Shown: in pieces, positions 39,288-50,381 of the stretch
Numbering within the stretch: the stretch's first letter is position 1
How the letters are laid out: every line of letters starts with the position of its first letter
Source of the DNA: Gracilibacter sp. BRH_c7a
GTDB taxonomy: Bacteria > Bacillota > Desulfitobacteriia > Desulfitobacteriales > Syntrophobotulaceae
Length of the DNA: 64,000 bases
Direction of reading: 5' to 3'
Assembly: GCA_001516055.1 (NCBI GenBank)
Contig: LOEZ01000061.1
Span: 108,022-172,021 of the forward strand
Program-made: the position numbers and the translations under genes
The notes under the pieces: model-generated
What the model was told of the DNA's origin: nothing
The model's database searches: none
Seen by the model: the letters and a program-made list of their open reading frames with translations, nothing else

Positions 39288-40310
39288 GTGGGAAACGGAG
39301 CCGGTGTCCGACATTATTTCATTGAGGCATTTACCCCTTACGGTTACATATCTCTACTGCCAGAATTGTTAAAAGACAAAAAACATACGTACATGCTAAC
39401 AGGTGGACCAGGAACCGGTAAATCAACTATGATAAAGCTTACCGGAATTCAATTGATCGAAAGGGGTTATGAGGTAGACTATATTCGCTCAACAAGAGAA
39501 CCTGACTCTGTTGCCGGATTTTATCTGCCCAGACATAAAATATGCTTATTGGATAAGAATGAATTCCAAACAGAAAAAATTGATTTCCAGAGTGAATATC
39601 ATCGTGAGATAGATTTCAGTTCTTTTTGTAGAAAGAGCAAACTTGAACAGTTTAAACCATTAATTTCTGAAATAGAAAATAAACTTAGCAAGCTAGAAGA
39701 GGCACTTATTGTTCAACTTGGCAGTGATTATGATGTGACATCTGGTTCTGAAGGTTACAAGGAGACTAATGCAGTTAAAACATTTTTATCATTAAAAAAT
39801 TCTCTTGATATGAGTGATAAGGAGAGTACATCACTTAGTGTAGATGAGATTTCGGAAATACTTTCTAAGATTAAGAGAAACCTTCTTACTTTCTATTTTC
39901 TCCATGGATTGCATATAGACAGATGGTTAAATCTAGCTCCAAGATATCTTAAAGACTTCGACCGAATATGTTTAGAGGTTGGAAATTCAAAAGAAATACT
40001 TAGAAACATCCTTAATGAAGTTAAATGCCTGGGACAGGTGATTGAAATAATTGTTCATCCTCTCAGACCCTATACCATTGTTGGAATCGTTTTTCCAGAG
40101 AAAAATCTGGCAGTATGGGAAGGGAATCCTTGTAAACTTGAAGAACAAGGGTTTCAACAAAATAGTTCTAATACTTCTAAAATCTTAGAGGAATATAGGT
40201 CTTCAAGAATTCTACTTAAAAGTCTGATTAATGATACTGTGAATTTTCGTGGTCTAGATGATCTTCGGAGTGAATTAGTCAGTAGTATTTTGACAGACCT
40301 TAAATCTTAA
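39288..40310 (+). CDS. Divergent P-loop ATPase (PRK06851-like)
   Basis: The 340-residue protein has a Walker A motif GGPGTGKST at residues 39-47 and an N-terminal half that resembles a family of uncharacterised Firmicute ATPases (GxxxxGf...P-loop...GYxVx...sxxDPDSxxGxxxPxxKixxLD). The C-terminal half has no second P-loop that I can see and is unlike anything I recognise. The GTG at 39288 follows TGGAGG; an in-frame TTG at 39270 precedes it. It is a single gene between a terminator and uvrB. Function unknown. Confidence 0.75.
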   Translation: MGNGAGVRHYFIEAFTPYGYISLLPELLKDKKHTYMLTGGPGTGKSTMIKLTGIQLIERGYEVDYIRSTREPDSVAGFYLPRHKICLLDKNEFQTEKIDFQSEYHREIDFSSFCRKSKLEQFKPLISEIENKLSKLEEALIVQLGSDYDVTSGSEGYKETNAVKTFLSLKNSLDMSDKESTSLSVDEISEILSKIKRNLLTFYFLHGLHIDRWLNLAPRYLKDFDRICLEVGNSKEILRNILNEVKCLGQVIEIIVHPLRPYTIVGIVFPEKNLAVWEGNPCKLEEQGFQQNSSNTSKILEEYRSSRILLKSLINDTVNFRGLDDLRSELVSSILTDLKS

Positions 40311-40366
40311 TTGCAATAGCTCCTTTTTGCTATTAATTATAGAATGATATTATAAAAACAAAATGC

Positions 40367-40372
40367 TATAAT
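40367..40372 (+). promoter_or_regulatory. Extended -10 promoter candidate for uvrB
   Basis: TGCTATAAT (TATAAT with a TG extension) repeats the form seen before the epimerase gene. No clear -35 is visible. No LexA-type operator was recognised. The leader would include the full repeat copy that follows. Confidence 0.45.
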
Positions 40373-40377
40373 AGAGA

Positions 40378-40480
40378 GAAACTTGCCAACTTGTTGGCTT
40401 AGTTGAACCAACCAGGAACTTAACGTCCGTTATCCCCATCATTAAAAAGGGGATTTACGGACGATTCGTGCGTGGTAAAG
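40378..40480 (-). repeat. Full inverted copy of the dispersed repeat in the uvrB leader
   Basis: On the minus strand this follows the same order as the 15.5-kb units: CTTTACCACGCA, a hairpin, TTAAGTTCCTGG, then GCCAACAAGTTGGC and AAGTTT. The hairpin (40424-40463) has different inner sequence, with an added TCCCC/GGGGA helix, yet keeps pairing (CGTCCGT/ACGGACG), so structure is conserved more than sequence. Confidence 0.85.
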
Positions 40481-40520
40481 AGATTATAGCATTATTATAT
40501 TTCGGAAAGGGTGAAACAAA

Positions 40521-42527
40521 ATGGATTTTACTCTACGGGCCCCTTACGGCCTGTCCGGAGATCAGCCTGCAGCGGTGGACAAGCTAACCCAAGGTATTTT
40601 AGAAGGGGATAAGCATCAGACATTATTAGGGGTCACTGGGTCAGGTAAAACGTTTACCATGGCTAATATTATACAGAAAGTCCAAAAACCTACGTTGGTC
40701 TTTGCTCATAATAAGACATTAGCAGGACAACTTTACGCTGAGTTTAAAGAGTTTTTTCCTGACAATGCAGTAGAGTATTTTGTTAGTTACTATGATTATT
40801 ATCAGCCGGAAGCATATGTTCCTTCCAGCGATATTTATATAGAGAAAGATGCCTCAATCAACGAAGAAATAGAGAAACTTCGCCACTCAGCTACAGCTGC
40901 TCTTTTCGAGAGGCGGGATGTCATTGTTGTAGCAAGTGTTTCCTGTATATATGGTATGGGTTCACCTGATGAATATCGTGATATGGTACTCTCATTGAGG
41001 CAGGGCCAAGAAATTGAGCGTAACCAAATACTTCGTAAGCTGGTTGAGATTCAGTACGATCGTAATGATATGTCTTTCTTGCGGGGGACATTCCGAGTAA
41101 GAGGGGATGTAGTAGAAATTTGCCCGGCTTCTTCCAGTGAGAAAGCTTTGCGAGTCGAGATGTTTGGAGACGAAGTAGAACATATCTACGAAGTAAATAT
41201 TCTGACCGGAGAAATCCTAGGGGAAAGAAAACATGTATCTATCTTTCCGAACTCTCATTATGTTACTGAGAGAGAAAAACTGCTCTTGGCATCACAGAAT
41301 ATTGAACAAGAGCTTGATGAACGTCTAAGCCTACTCCGCTCTAAGGATAAGTTACTCGAAGCACAGAGGCTAGAACAGCGGACCCGTTATGATATCGAGA
41401 TGTTGCGAGAAATGGGATTTTGTAACGGAATCGAGAACTATTCACGTCATCTTACTTTTAGAGAGCCCGGAGAAACTCCCTATACGTTACTTCACTTTTT
41501 CCCTAAGGATTTTCTTATGTTTATAGATGAATCGCATCAGACTATACCACAGATCAGAGGGATGTTTGCAGGTGATCGGTCTCGAAAAGAAACTTTGGTG
41601 GAACATGGTTTCCGTCTTCCTTCGGCAATGGATAACAGACCTTTGATGTTCAATGAATTTGAAGTCATAGCTCCTCAAAGAGTCTACGTCAGTGCTACTC
41701 CAGGACCGTACGAGCTCGAACATAGCAAATATCCGGTGGAACAGATTATCAGACCAACCGGGCTTATCGATCCAGAGGTAGTTATCAAACCTACCAAGGG
41801 GCAGATAGATGATCTCTTTTCGGAAATCAATCAAAGGATTGCCCAAGATGAAAGGGTTTTGGTCACCACTCTTACTAAAAGAATGTCTGAAGATTTAACG
41901 GATTATCTTAAGCAACTTAATATAAAAGTGAGATACCTTCATTCCGATATTAAAACTTTGGAAAGATTGGAGATATTAAGGGAATTACGTCTTGGAGAGA
42001 TTGATGTTATAGTAGGGATTAATCTGCTCAGAGAAGGTTTAGATTTGCCGGAGGTATCTTTAGTAGCTATACTTGATGCGGACAAGGAAGGATTCCTAAG
42101 GTCTGAGCGCTCCCTCATACAGACCATCGGGAGGGCTGCACGTAATGTGCAAGGAAAGGTCATTATGTATGCTGATAAATATACCCGATCTATGGAAATT
42201 GCTATTGAAGAAACGAATCGTCGACGCCAGATTCAGATGGAACACAATACTAGACATGGAGTTGAACCTCAAACTATACGCAAACAGATTCACCTTGTCC
42301 CTGAAGCAACTAAGATAGCAGAGAAAAGTGCCGCTTATAATGGGAAAGGCAATGATCTTTCTCTTGAAGAACTCGACAATCTCATAAATTCTTTAGAGGC
42401 CGAAATGTTCAAAGCAGCTAAAGAATTAGACTTTGAACGAGCAGCAGATTTGCGTGATGCTGTTATAGAATTAAAAGGTAAGGTTAATAAAACCAAAAAA
42501 ACTACCAAGAGTAGAAAAAGAAAATAA
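40521..42527 (+). CDS. uvrB: Excinuclease ABC subunit B
   Basis: The 668-residue helicase-like damage verifier of nucleotide excision repair has Walker A GVTGSGKT, the beta-hairpin segment [21 protein letters not shown], and the C-terminal UVR motif ([22 protein letters not shown]) for UvrC contact. It is followed by uvrA within 24 bases; uvrC is not in the window. Confidence 0.98.
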   Translation: MDFTLRAPYGLSGDQPAAVDKLTQGILEGDKHQTLLGVTGSGKTFTMANIIQKVQKPTLVFAHNKTLAGQLYAEFKEFFPDNAVEYFVSYYDYYQPEAYVPSSDIYIEKDASINEEIEKLRHSATAALFERRDVIVVASVSCIYGMGSPDEYRDMVLSLRQGQEIERNQILRKLVEIQYDRNDMSFLRGTFRVRGDVVEICPASSSEKALRVEMFGDEVEHIYEVNILTGEILGERKHVSIFPNSHYVTEREKLLLASQNIEQELDERLSLLRSKDKLLEAQRLEQRTRYDIEMLREMGFCNGIENYSRHLTFREPGETPYTLLHFFPKDFLMFIDESHQTIPQIRGMFAGDRSRKETLVEHGFRLPSAMDNRPLMFNEFEVIAPQRVYVSATPGPYELEHSKYPVEQIIRPTGLIDPEVVIKPTKGQIDDLFSEINQRIAQDERVLVTTLTKRMSEDLTDYLKQLNIKVRYLHSDIKTLERLEILRELRLGEIDVIVGINLLREGLDLPEVSLVAILDADKEGFLRSERSLIQTIGRAARNVQGKVIMYADKYTRSMEIAIEETNRRRQIQMEHNTRHGVEPQTIRKQIHLVPEATKIAEKSAAYNGKGNDLSLEELDNLINSLEAEMFKAAKELDFERAADLRDAVIELKGKVNKTKKTTKSRKRK

Positions 42528-42550
42528 GGGATAACTTAACGGAGGTAATT

Positions 42551-45412
42551 ATGGTCCAGGAATTTATTAAAGTACGCGGAGCACGTGTGCATAATTTGAA
42601 AAATATTGATATCGATATTCCCAGAAATAGCTTAGTAGTAATCACAGGATTATCTGGATCAGGAAAGTCATCATTGGCCTTCGATACTATCTATGCTGAA
42701 GGACAAAGGCGCTATGTAGAATCTCTTTCAGCATATGCACGACAATTTCTCGGGCAGATGGATAAACCGGATGTTGATTATATAGAAGGGTTATCTCCAG
42801 CCATCTCCATCGATCAGAAGACCACCAGCCGTAATCCGCGTTCCACCGTAGGAACAGTGACGGAAATATATGATTATCTCAGGCTTCTTTATGCGAGGAT
42901 TGGACATCCTCATTGTCCAAAATGCGGTAAGAAGATTAGCCAACAAACAGTCCAGCAGATGGTTGATCAGCTTATGACTTATCCAGAGAAGACAAAGATA
43001 CAAATACTTGCCCCCATTATCAAAGGAAAAAAAGGTGAACACACCAGAACATTGGAGCAGATAAGAAAGAATGGTTATGTCCGGGTAAGGGTTAATGGAG
43101 AGGTTCGTGACTTAAGTGAAGAAATAGTTCTGGAGAAAAATAAGAAACACTCGATAGAAGTGGTAATTGATAGAATTTCTCTGAAACCGGATAGTACGTC
43201 AAGGTTAGCTGACTCCTTAGAAACCGCCCTGAAACTGGGCGAAGGAACAGTAATCGTTGATATTATAGATCAAGAGGCATTACTATTCAGTGAAAACTTT
43301 GCCTGTCCGGATTGCGGGATAGCCATCGAGGAGCTTTCTCCAAGACTTTTTTCTTTTAACAGTCCTTTCGGTGCTTGTCCATCCTGTACAGGTCTTGGTG
43401 CCAATCTGGAAGCAGATATAGACCTTATCATCCCTGATCGTTCTAAAGCAATTAATGAAGGGGCTATCCTTCCTTGGGCTAAATCAAATGCTACCTATTA
43501 CCCCGCTCTTCTTAAAGGATTATCTGAGAAATTTGGATTCAGTCTTGATACTCCTGTCCAAGAATTAACTGAAGAACAGTGGAATGCCTTAGTATATGGA
43601 TCTGACATACCTATTAAATTCAACTATTATAATATCTTTGACGAACTCAAATATTGGAAAGCCCCTTTTGAAGGATTATTACCTTATTTTAATCGAAGAC
43701 ATAGGGAATCAAGCTCAGACTATGTACGAACAGAAATAGAAGGTTTCATGACGGAAAAGACCTGTCCTACCTGCGAAGGTAGGAGACTCAAACCGGAGGC
43801 TTTGGCTGTAAAGGTTGGTAACCTTTCTATCTTCGAACTAACCAGACAGACAGTGACAGAGTCCCTGGACTACTTTATGAATCTGGTGCTCAATGAGAAG
43901 GAACAAATTATCGCTCGCCAAGTTTTGAAAGAGATTAAGGAAAGACTGGGATTCTTAGTTAATGTTGGCTTGGACTACCTAACCCTTGACAGGGCGGCAG
44001 GCACTCTTTCTGGTGGTGAAGCTCAAAGAATCAGGCTGGCAACCCAGATAGGTTCCAGTCTTACAGGCGTGCTCTACGTTCTTGATGAACCAAGTATTGG
44101 ACTTCATCAGCGAGATAATGATAGACTCCTAACAACATTGAAAAATCTTCGTGATTTAGGTAATACCTTGATAGTTGTGGAACATGATGAAGATACAATG
44201 TTGGCAGCAGATCATATCATTGATATAGGGCCGGGTGCTGGTGCTCATGGTGGACAGATAGTGGCGCAAGGGACAATGGAGGATATTATTAACTGTGAAC
44301 AATCAATCACGGGACAGTATCAAAGTGGGCAGAGGAATATCCCAATACCTGAAGTAAGACATCAACCCAATGGTAAATGGGTGGAAGTTATAGGAGCGGC
44401 AGAGAATAACCTAAAACAGATTCATGCCAAGATCCCATTGGGAGTATTTACATGTGTTACCGGGGTATCCGGTTCTGGAAAAAGCACATTGGTTAATGAA
44501 GTATTATATAAAGGGCTGCTAAGTGAGTTGCGTCTGAGTCATAAGGCCCGTCCTGGCTCTTATAAGGAGATAAAAGGATTAGAAAATATTGATAAAGTCA
44601 TTGATATTGATCAATCGCCTATAGGTAGAACGCCAAGATCCAATCCGGCGACATATACAGGGTTATTTGATTTTGTTCGTGACCTTTTCTCTCAGATACC
44701 GGAATCTAAGGTTAGAGGCTATAAAGCTGGAAGATTCAGCTTTAACGTTAAAGGAGGCCGTTGCGAAGCCTGTCGAGGTGACGGTATCATCAAGATTGAA
44801 ATGCACTTTTTGCCTGATGTTTATGTCCCGTGTGAGGTTTGCAGAGGTAAGCGTTATAATAGAGAGACTCTGGAAGTAACTTATAAAGGCAAAAATATTG
44901 CCAATATCCTTGATATGACGGTGCACGAGGCTGTGGAATTTTTTGCTGCTGTACCGCGTATAGCCCGAAAACTCCAAACAATGGAAGATGTGGGTTTAGG
45001 ATATATTAAACTGGGGCAACCGGCAACTACTCTTTCAGGTGGGGAAGCTCAGAGAATTAAGCTTGCTTCTGAACTCTGTCGCCGCAGCACAGGTAAGACT
45101 TTATATATCCTAGATGAACCCACTACCGGTCTTCATATAGCAGATGTGGATAAACTGCTGACAGTTTTACACCGCTTAGTAGAAGCAGGGGACACAGTCC
45201 TGGTAATTGAGCACAATTTGGAAGTAATAAAAACTGCAGATTATATCATTGATCTAGGGCCAGAAGGTGGGAAGAGGGGCGGAGAAATAATCATATCAGG
45301 GACTCCTGAAGAAGTAGCCAGCTGTTCTGATTCCTACACCGGTCACTATCTACAGAAATATCTGTCGAAAAAAACTTCCGATCTATCGGGAAATATTAGT
45401 AAAATTTCATGA
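42551..45412 (+). CDS. uvrA: Excinuclease ABC subunit A
   Basis: The 953-residue damage sensor has two ABC ATPase modules (Walker [10 protein letters not shown] and GVSGSGKST; signatures [12 protein letters not shown] and [12 protein letters not shown]) and two zinc modules (CPKC, CPDC, CPSC; CEAC and CEVC). The length is normal. It is in an operon with uvrB. Confidence 0.98.
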   Translation: MVQEFIKVRGARVHNLKNIDIDIPRNSLVVITGLSGSGKSSLAFDTIYAEGQRRYVESLSAYARQFLGQMDKPDVDYIEGLSPAISIDQKTTSRNPRSTVGTVTEIYDYLRLLYARIGHPHCPKCGKKISQQTVQQMVDQLMTYPEKTKIQILAPIIKGKKGEHTRTLEQIRKNGYVRVRVNGEVRDLSEEIVLEKNKKHSIEVVIDRISLKPDSTSRLADSLETALKLGEGTVIVDIIDQEALLFSENFACPDCGIAIEELSPRLFSFNSPFGACPSCTGLGANLEADIDLIIPDRSKAINEGAILPWAKSNATYYPALLKGLSEKFGFSLDTPVQELTEEQWNALVYGSDIPIKFNYYNIFDELKYWKAPFEGLLPYFNRRHRESSSDYVRTEIEGFMTEKTCPTCEGRRLKPEALAVKVGNLSIFELTRQTVTESLDYFMNLVLNEKEQIIARQVLKEIKERLGFLVNVGLDYLTLDRAAGTLSGGEAQRIRLATQIGSSLTGVLYVLDEPSIGLHQRDNDRLLTTLKNLRDLGNTLIVVEHDEDTMLAADHIIDIGPGAGAHGGQIVAQGTMEDIINCEQSITGQYQSGQRNIPIPEVRHQPNGKWVEVIGAAENNLKQIHAKIPLGVFTCVTGVSGSGKSTLVNEVLYKGLLSELRLSHKARPGSYKEIKGLENIDKVIDIDQSPIGRTPRSNPATYTGLFDFVRDLFSQIPESKVRGYKAGRFSFNVKGGRCEACRGDGIIKIEMHFLPDVYVPCEVCRGKRYNRETLEVTYKGKNIANILDMTVHEAVEFFAAVPRIARKLQTMEDVGLGYIKLGQPATTLSGGEAQRIKLASELCRRSTGKTLYILDEPTTGLHIADVDKLLTVLHRLVEAGDTVLVIEHNLEVIKTADYIIDLGPEGGKRGGEIIISGTPEEVASCSDSYTGHYLQKYLSKKTSDLSGNISKIS

Positions 45413-45619
45413 AAGGCTAAGCGAAAAGATTAAAAAATGAGAAAAAAAGCTTAAACCTCCTTTCTTTTATATGAAAAAGGCAGGGAAAACCTTACAAACT
45501 GTATCTCCCTGGTGGAAAAGTGTCGGCAAGGGGTAGACAATAGTAGCTTGATAGTATATATTATATTGGTAATTAAGCTGTTTTTTGAAATTGCGATAAA
45601 CGATTTGGAGGAGAAAAAT

Positions 45620-46468
45620 ATGAGATCCAAAGTTACTATTCAAAACTTGCATAATAAAGTCGAATCAGGTCAAAAAATCACGATGTTGACTGGGTATGAC
45701 TATCCAATGGGACTTTTGGAAGAGAAGGCAGGAATCGATATAATTCTTTGTGGGGATTCCATAGCTATGACAGTCCTAGGTCACGAATCTACCCTTAATG
45801 TAGATATGGAAACAATGATTATTCATGCTAAAGCAGTTCGTAAAGGAGCACCTACAGCTTTTCTAGTTGGTGATATGCCTTATATGTCTTACCAAATAAG
45901 TAAAGAAGAAGCTATCCGTAATGCCGGACGCTATATGGCTGAAGCAGGATGTGATGCGGTTAAGCTTGAGGGTGGCGCCAATATGGCTAAAACTGTCGAG
46001 GCTTTGGTAAATGCTACGATACCAGTAATGGGGCACTTGGGATTAACTCCGCAGTCTATAGCTCAATTAGGAGGATTCAAATCTCAGGGCAGAGATTGTT
46101 CTGGGGCTTTGAAAATCATTGAAGATGCCAAGATTTTGGAAGAGGCAGGAATCAGCCTTTTACTACTCGAAGCAGTTCCGCCTGAAGTTGCTCAAATCAT
46201 AACTGAAAGAGCTAATATCCCCGTAATTGGGATTGGAGCAGGGCCTTATGTCCATGGACAACTGCTTATAGTCCACGATGCTTTAGGTTTCTTTGACGCT
46301 TTCACCCCTAAGTTTGTTAAGAAATACCTTGACTTGAATTCTGTAATTCTGGACGCACTTGGTAGATATAAAGAAGATGTCGAGCAAGGGCAGTTTCCGG
46401 AAGAAGAACAATGTTACAAACTTAAAAAAGGTGAACTAGAAAAGATTCAAAAGGAATTGGCAAAATAA
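45620..46468 (+). CDS. panB: 3-Methyl-2-oxobutanoate hydroxymethyltransferase
   Basis: PanB makes ketopantoate from alpha-ketoisovalerate and methylene-tetrahydrofolate, the first step of pantothenate synthesis. The motifs MLTGYDYP, CGDSIAMTVLG, DMPYMSY, CDAVKLEGG and MGHLGLTPQS are clear. The ATG at 45620 follows TTGGAGGAG and gives 282 residues; a frame from 45512 would add an atypical extension. panC and panD are not next to it. A 207-base leader with no recognised element precedes it. Confidence 0.93.
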   Translation: MRSKVTIQNLHNKVESGQKITMLTGYDYPMGLLEEKAGIDIILCGDSIAMTVLGHESTLNVDMETMIIHAKAVRKGAPTAFLVGDMPYMSYQISKEEAIRNAGRYMAEAGCDAVKLEGGANMAKTVEALVNATIPVMGHLGLTPQSIAQLGGFKSQGRDCSGALKIIEDAKILEEAGISLLLLEAVPPEVAQIITERANIPVIGIGAGPYVHGQLLIVHDALGFFDAFTPKFVKKYLDLNSVILDALGRYKEDVEQGQFPEEEQCYKLKKGELEKIQKELAK

Positions 46469-46572
46469 TCTGCTCCCCATTAATTCTGTCATAATTCTGT
46501 CATATTTTATGAATATAATAGTGTTGAGGCTATATTATAACAGAATCATTATATGGTAAGGAGGTACAAAAT

Positions 46573-47001
46573 ATGAGGAAAATACTTATCGGGCTTATTG
46601 TCGCAGTGCTTCTTCTAGTAGGGGCTAATAGTGTATTAGGAGCAACGTTCAAATCCCCTGCTGAGATATATGCTGAGCTCAAAGGGATAAGCGTTGAAGA
46701 AGCTTATGCAGTGAGACAAGCAGGAAGCGGCTTCTGTTTACAGACTGAAAATCCTGATATCTCTGAGGAGTTTAGAGCACAAATGCTTGAGAACAGAAAA
46801 GCTGTTATCCAAGAAAAGGTGATAGCCGGAGAACTCACCCAGGAACAAGCAGATAGTTTTATCGCTAATATGGAAGAGAATATGGCTAACCGTGATGGTT
46901 CACTTGGCCGAGGGGGAATGGGATTCGGTCAAAGAGCTGAAGGCTATTTACCCGGAGGTCGCGGTAACAGAGGTGGCTGCTGGGGAGCACAAGGCTTATA
47001 A
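46573..47001 (+). CDS. Small secreted DUF2680/YckD-like protein
   Basis: The 142-residue protein has a signal peptide (residues about 1-23), a helical region with the pattern IQEKVIAGELTQEQADSFI that is typical of DUF2680/YckD proteins, and a glycine-rich tail (from about residue 110). It has a few cysteines but no catalytic motif. Function is unknown; proteins of this family are exported and may bind metals or wall components. Confidence 0.75.
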   Translation: MRKILIGLIVAVLLLVGANSVLGATFKSPAEIYAELKGISVEEAYAVRQAGSGFCLQTENPDISEEFRAQMLENRKAVIQEKVIAGELTQEQADSFIANMEENMANRDGSLGRGGMGFGQRAEGYLPGGRGNRGGCWGAQGL

Positions 47002-47069
47002 AGAATATACATTATTCCCTGCTATTAAAGTAAAATAATTAATAGAAAATCCAAAAAAAATCTAAAAAC

Positions 47070-47106
47070 TAACTGCTTTCAAGCTGAAACTTGGAGGCAG
47101 TTTTTA
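47070..47106. terminator. Terminator between the DUF2680 and M14 genes
   Basis: AACTGC pairs with GCAGTT around an imperfect extension with G:U pairs, followed by T-runs on the plus strand. It suits the plus-strand gene and perhaps the convergent peptidase gene. Confidence 0.6.
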
Positions 47107-47156
47107 ACATTTAACTGGTACTGCGATTGAGCTTTGCTGCTTTCGTACTTTGTTCC

Positions 47157-48347
47157 TTACATATATAGGCTTGCCAAAAAGATACCCAGGTTTTCTTCAT
47201 ATATTTCACTAAATTGAGATAACGGCAGGGGGTTAGAACCTTTCCCTAGTTCTATCGTAAAGCCGGGGCGTCTCCATTCTTGAATAAACCAGTCTTTAAG
47301 CCCTGCATAGCTTTGAACATAACGCACGGCCTGATAGCCACTTACCCGAGCAAATTCATTGACAATAACCTCGGATTCAGTTGGCTCATACCCTTCAAAT
47401 CCCCAATAGATTACTTTTCCTTGGGTATGATAAGCTAATACCCTTACAAAGTTACCTCCCCGAATAAGATTAGCTACGGCGATTGCCTCTGGTTCGGTCA
47501 AAGGGGCGTATCCAGGAAAGTCTCTTGCTGCAGGTTGCTTGGGTTTGACAGCAGCTTCCCTTTCCCAGAAAGCAGGATATTGATTATTGAGGTCTACTCC
47601 CCTGATGTTGGCTCTCCAGCCAGAAAAATCTGAATTTCCTTGATTGATGGATAACACTGTACTCCGATAAGGTTCCTGGGCAGGGGGGCCGTTGATTACC
47701 AGGTCGACACCATCGGGATTAACCATTGGAACAACAGAAAGAGACACACTATTGTAATAGGGCAATACTATTTGGCCACGAATAGTTTGATTATTTGTTA
47801 TAGCTAATAAGTATTCATTAATAGTCTGCATAAGAATTGGGGTGGTAATCCATTCCTGAGCATGAAACGAAGCATTAAGATGAACTCTTTTTGCTCCTCT
47901 CCCTATACGGATCTCATCAATTCTTTTCCCCATAACAGAGGAACCGATTTGCCTTCGAACAATAAATGGATAGATATCTACAAGCTGGGCTAAATCCTGT
48001 TGCAGAGCTGCATAATCATAAGTACGTCTACCCCTGACTAGGGGAGTAACAACACGTGTAGGAATATTGATTTGTTGACCAATTCTTAAGGTGTTTGGGT
48101 TTATATTAGGGTTAACACGTAAAATGGTATTCTGTGCTAGGCCTCTTTGTTGAGCAATCATCCATAATGACTCACCAGCTCGTATAGTATGAGTTTGAAT
48201 TCTGAAACCAGGAATACGTACAATCTGACCAATTTTTAAGTCAGTGGCATTGACATCTTTGTTGGAATCCAGTAACAAATTAAATGGAATCTGAAATAAC
48301 TGGCTATAGGACCATAAGGTATCTCCTTGACGAACACGGATATTCAC
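47157..48347 (-). CDS. LysM-M14 carboxypeptidase (gamma-D-glutamyl-diamino acid endopeptidase type)
   Basis: The 396-residue protein has two N-terminal LysM domains (about residues 1-47 and 52-98) for peptidoglycan binding, then an M14 zinc carboxypeptidase domain. The zinc motif HAQEW, the substrate segment MVNPDGVDL, the YHTQGKVIYW segment and the catalytic glutamate in FTIELGKGSNP are intact. It resembles ENP1 of Bacillus sphaericus, which acts in sporulation wall turnover. The start is GTG with AGAAGGG upstream. No signal peptide is visible, consistent with a mother-cell or spore enzyme. Confidence 0.9.
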   Translation of the reverse strand: MNIRVRQGDTLWSYSQLFQIPFNLLLDSNKDVNATDLKIGQIVRIPGFRIQTHTIRAGESLWMIAQQRGLAQNTILRVNPNINPNTLRIGQQINIPTRVVTPLVRGRRTYDYAALQQDLAQLVDIYPFIVRRQIGSSVMGKRIDEIRIGRGAKRVHLNASFHAQEWITTPILMQTINEYLLAITNNQTIRGQIVLPYYNSVSLSVVPMVNPDGVDLVINGPPAQEPYRSTVLSINQGNSDFSGWRANIRGVDLNNQYPAFWEREAAVKPKQPAARDFPGYAPLTEPEAIAVANLIRGGNFVRVLAYHTQGKVIYWGFEGYEPTESEVIVNEFARVSGYQAVRYVQSYAGLKDWFIQEWRRPGFTIELGKGSNPLPLSQFSEIYEENLGIFLASLYM

Positions 48348-48525
48348 ACTAAATCCCTTCTCTCGCTTGATACTATAATATGTTATGTTATCGGGAGATA
48401 AAATGACTGCTTTATTTTTGACGGACCAAGGGACTCTAAATTGAAGGAATTAGATTATAAATACTGAATATATAAAATGATATAATTATTCGAAGATAGG
48501 GATTACTTTTAAAGGAGTGAAACTA

Positions 48526-49332
48526 TTGATACGACTTGTGGCAACAGACCTAGACGGTACACTTCTCAATCACGAGTGGAAAATTTCTCGTAATAATATC
48601 CAAGCTATTCGCCAAGCTCTAGTCTTGGGGGTAAAGGTCACCTTAGCCACAGGAAGGATGGCGATCTCAAGTAGAAAATATGCCAGAGAAATAGGGCTGG
48701 ATGTCCCTATAATTACCTACCATGGGGCTTTGGTGGAGCAAGCTCTAAGTGGAGAAATCCTTTATCGGAAAGTTGTTCCAGTAGAACTCGCGGCAGAGAT
48801 TGTAGAATGGTTACATAAAAAAGATATTCATACTCAAATTTTTATAAAAGACAGGGTTTTTACCCGTAAAGCGAATGACCATTCTGAAGCTTATGCCAAG
48901 ATGTCTGGAGTAAGAGTGGAAGAAGCTGACCTGTTTAAGCTTTTGGAACAAGAACCAGAGGGTCTAGAAAAAATACTCTGTATCGGGGGAGAAGATTTAT
49001 TGAAATCGACTTCCGAGGAACTTAAAGAAATATATGGAAATAGATTACACTTTACTTCCTCCAATCCCTATTTTTTCGATATGATAGATAAGGAAGTTCA
49101 TAAAGGGAATGCCCTTAAAGCATTAAGTGAGCGATTCAATATTAGGCCGGAGGAAGTGATGGCTATAGGGGATAGTATTAACGATACGGAAATGATTACT
49201 TTTGCCGGTCTGGGGATTGCTGTTGAAAATGCTCATCCCAGTATTAAAAAGGTAGCAGATTATATCACGGCATCTAATAATCAGGATGGTGTTGCCAAAG
49301 CTATACATAAATTCATATTAGCAAAGGTTTAG
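48526..49332 (+). CDS. Cof-type HAD phosphatase
   Basis: The protein of about 268 residues is a HAD IIB hydrolase with motif I TDLDGTLLN, motif II (TLATGR) and motif IV GDSINDTEMI. These usually dephosphorylate sugar phosphates or FMN-like compounds; the substrate cannot be told here. The TTG at 48526 is preferred because the AAAGGAG site at 48511-48517 overlaps the GTG at 48517. Confidence 0.92.
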   Translation: MIRLVATDLDGTLLNHEWKISRNNIQAIRQALVLGVKVTLATGRMAISSRKYAREIGLDVPIITYHGALVEQALSGEILYRKVVPVELAAEIVEWLHKKDIHTQIFIKDRVFTRKANDHSEAYAKMSGVRVEEADLFKLLEQEPEGLEKILCIGGEDLLKSTSEELKEIYGNRLHFTSSNPYFFDMIDKEVHKGNALKALSERFNIRPEEVMAIGDSINDTEMITFAGLGIAVENAHPSIKKVADYITASNNQDGVAKAIHKFILAKV

Positions 49333-49364
49333 TTGGTAAAAGTGAATTTAAGGGAGGCGTAAGA

Positions 49365-50378
49365 ATGGATATCACTAGCGTACGTAGAAGTGCCCTTCAG
49401 AAACTCAGTCCACATTGTCGGGTCTGCAAGGAATGTAATGGAATAGCTTGTGCTGGAGAGATGCCTGGCTTAGGGGGGACAGGCAGCGGGGCTTCTTTCA
49501 AGAACAATATCTTGGCCCTAGCAGAGCATAAGCTCAATCTTCGAACTTTACATACAGCCAAGGAACCGGACACCCAATTCTCTTTTTTTGATAATCTTCT
49601 TTCTGCACCACTTATGGCTGCCCCAATAACGGCAATAGGTCTCCAGACAAATGGGAAACTTAGTGATGTAGAATGGGCGGAATCCGTAGTTTATGGTAGT
49701 CAAAAATCAGGAACCATACCTTGGACAGGTGATGGCCCCGATCCTCTTCACTTTCATTCAGGGCTGGATGCGCTTAGAAACTCTGAAGTTCAGGGTGTTC
49801 CTGTCATCAAGCCTCGGGAGAACAAAGCAATTATTGAATATATTAAGAGAGCAGAAGAAGCTAAAGCTATTGCTATAGGAATAGATATTGATGCAGCCGG
49901 GATAATCAATATGAAGCTTAAAGGTCAGCCCGTAGAGCCCAAGGGGAAAAAACAACTCCAGGAGATTATCAGCAGCACTAGCCTGCCCGTTATCTTAAAA
50001 GGAATAATGACTTCGGATGAAGCGATATTAGCTGCGGAAGTTGGAGCGGCTGGAATCGTAATCTCTAACCATGGAGGCAGAGTACTGGATCATACCCCTG
50101 GCACTGCCGAAGTATTATCCGAGATTTCTTCCCAGGTGAGCGGAAGGATGATGGTGATTGTTGATGGCGGAGTAAGGTCAGGGGTAGATATACTCAAGAT
50201 GCTTGCCCTAGGTGCTGATGCAGTTCTTATAGGTCGCCCACTGCTTATTGGAGCTGCTGGAGGAAGTGCAGAGGGTGTATCATTGATTCTCAATAAATTT
50301 ATTTCTGAGATGAAAGCAGCTATGACTTTAACAGGCTGTGCATCCCTTGCTGACATATCCAATGAAATTCTACGCTAA
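49365..50378 (+). CDS. FMN-dependent alpha-hydroxy acid dehydrogenase
   Basis: The 337-residue protein is of the lactate/glycolate oxidase (FMN_dh) family. The PVILKGIMTSDEA lysine segment, SNHGGRVLDHTPG with the active-site His-Gly-Gly-Arg, and the DGGVRSG and ALGADAVLIGRP FMN-binding motifs are clear. It is somewhat short and has an N-terminal cysteine cluster (CRVCKECNGIAC) that is common in clostridial members and may bind iron-sulphur. The substrate is unknown. Confidence 0.88.
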   Translation: MDITSVRRSALQKLSPHCRVCKECNGIACAGEMPGLGGTGSGASFKNNILALAEHKLNLRTLHTAKEPDTQFSFFDNLLSAPLMAAPITAIGLQTNGKLSDVEWAESVVYGSQKSGTIPWTGDGPDPLHFHSGLDALRNSEVQGVPVIKPRENKAIIEYIKRAEEAKAIAIGIDIDAAGIINMKLKGQPVEPKGKKQLQEIISSTSLPVILKGIMTSDEAILAAEVGAAGIVISNHGGRVLDHTPGTAEVLSEISSQVSGRMMVIVDGGVRSGVDILKMLALGADAVLIGRPLLIGAAGGSAEGVSLILNKFISEMKAAMTLTGCASLADISNEILR

Positions 50379-50381
50379 TTT

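Noticed and set aside
40311..40520. LexA/SOS operator upstream of uvrB
   Set aside because: No GAAC-N4-GTTC-type or other LexA box was seen in the gap.
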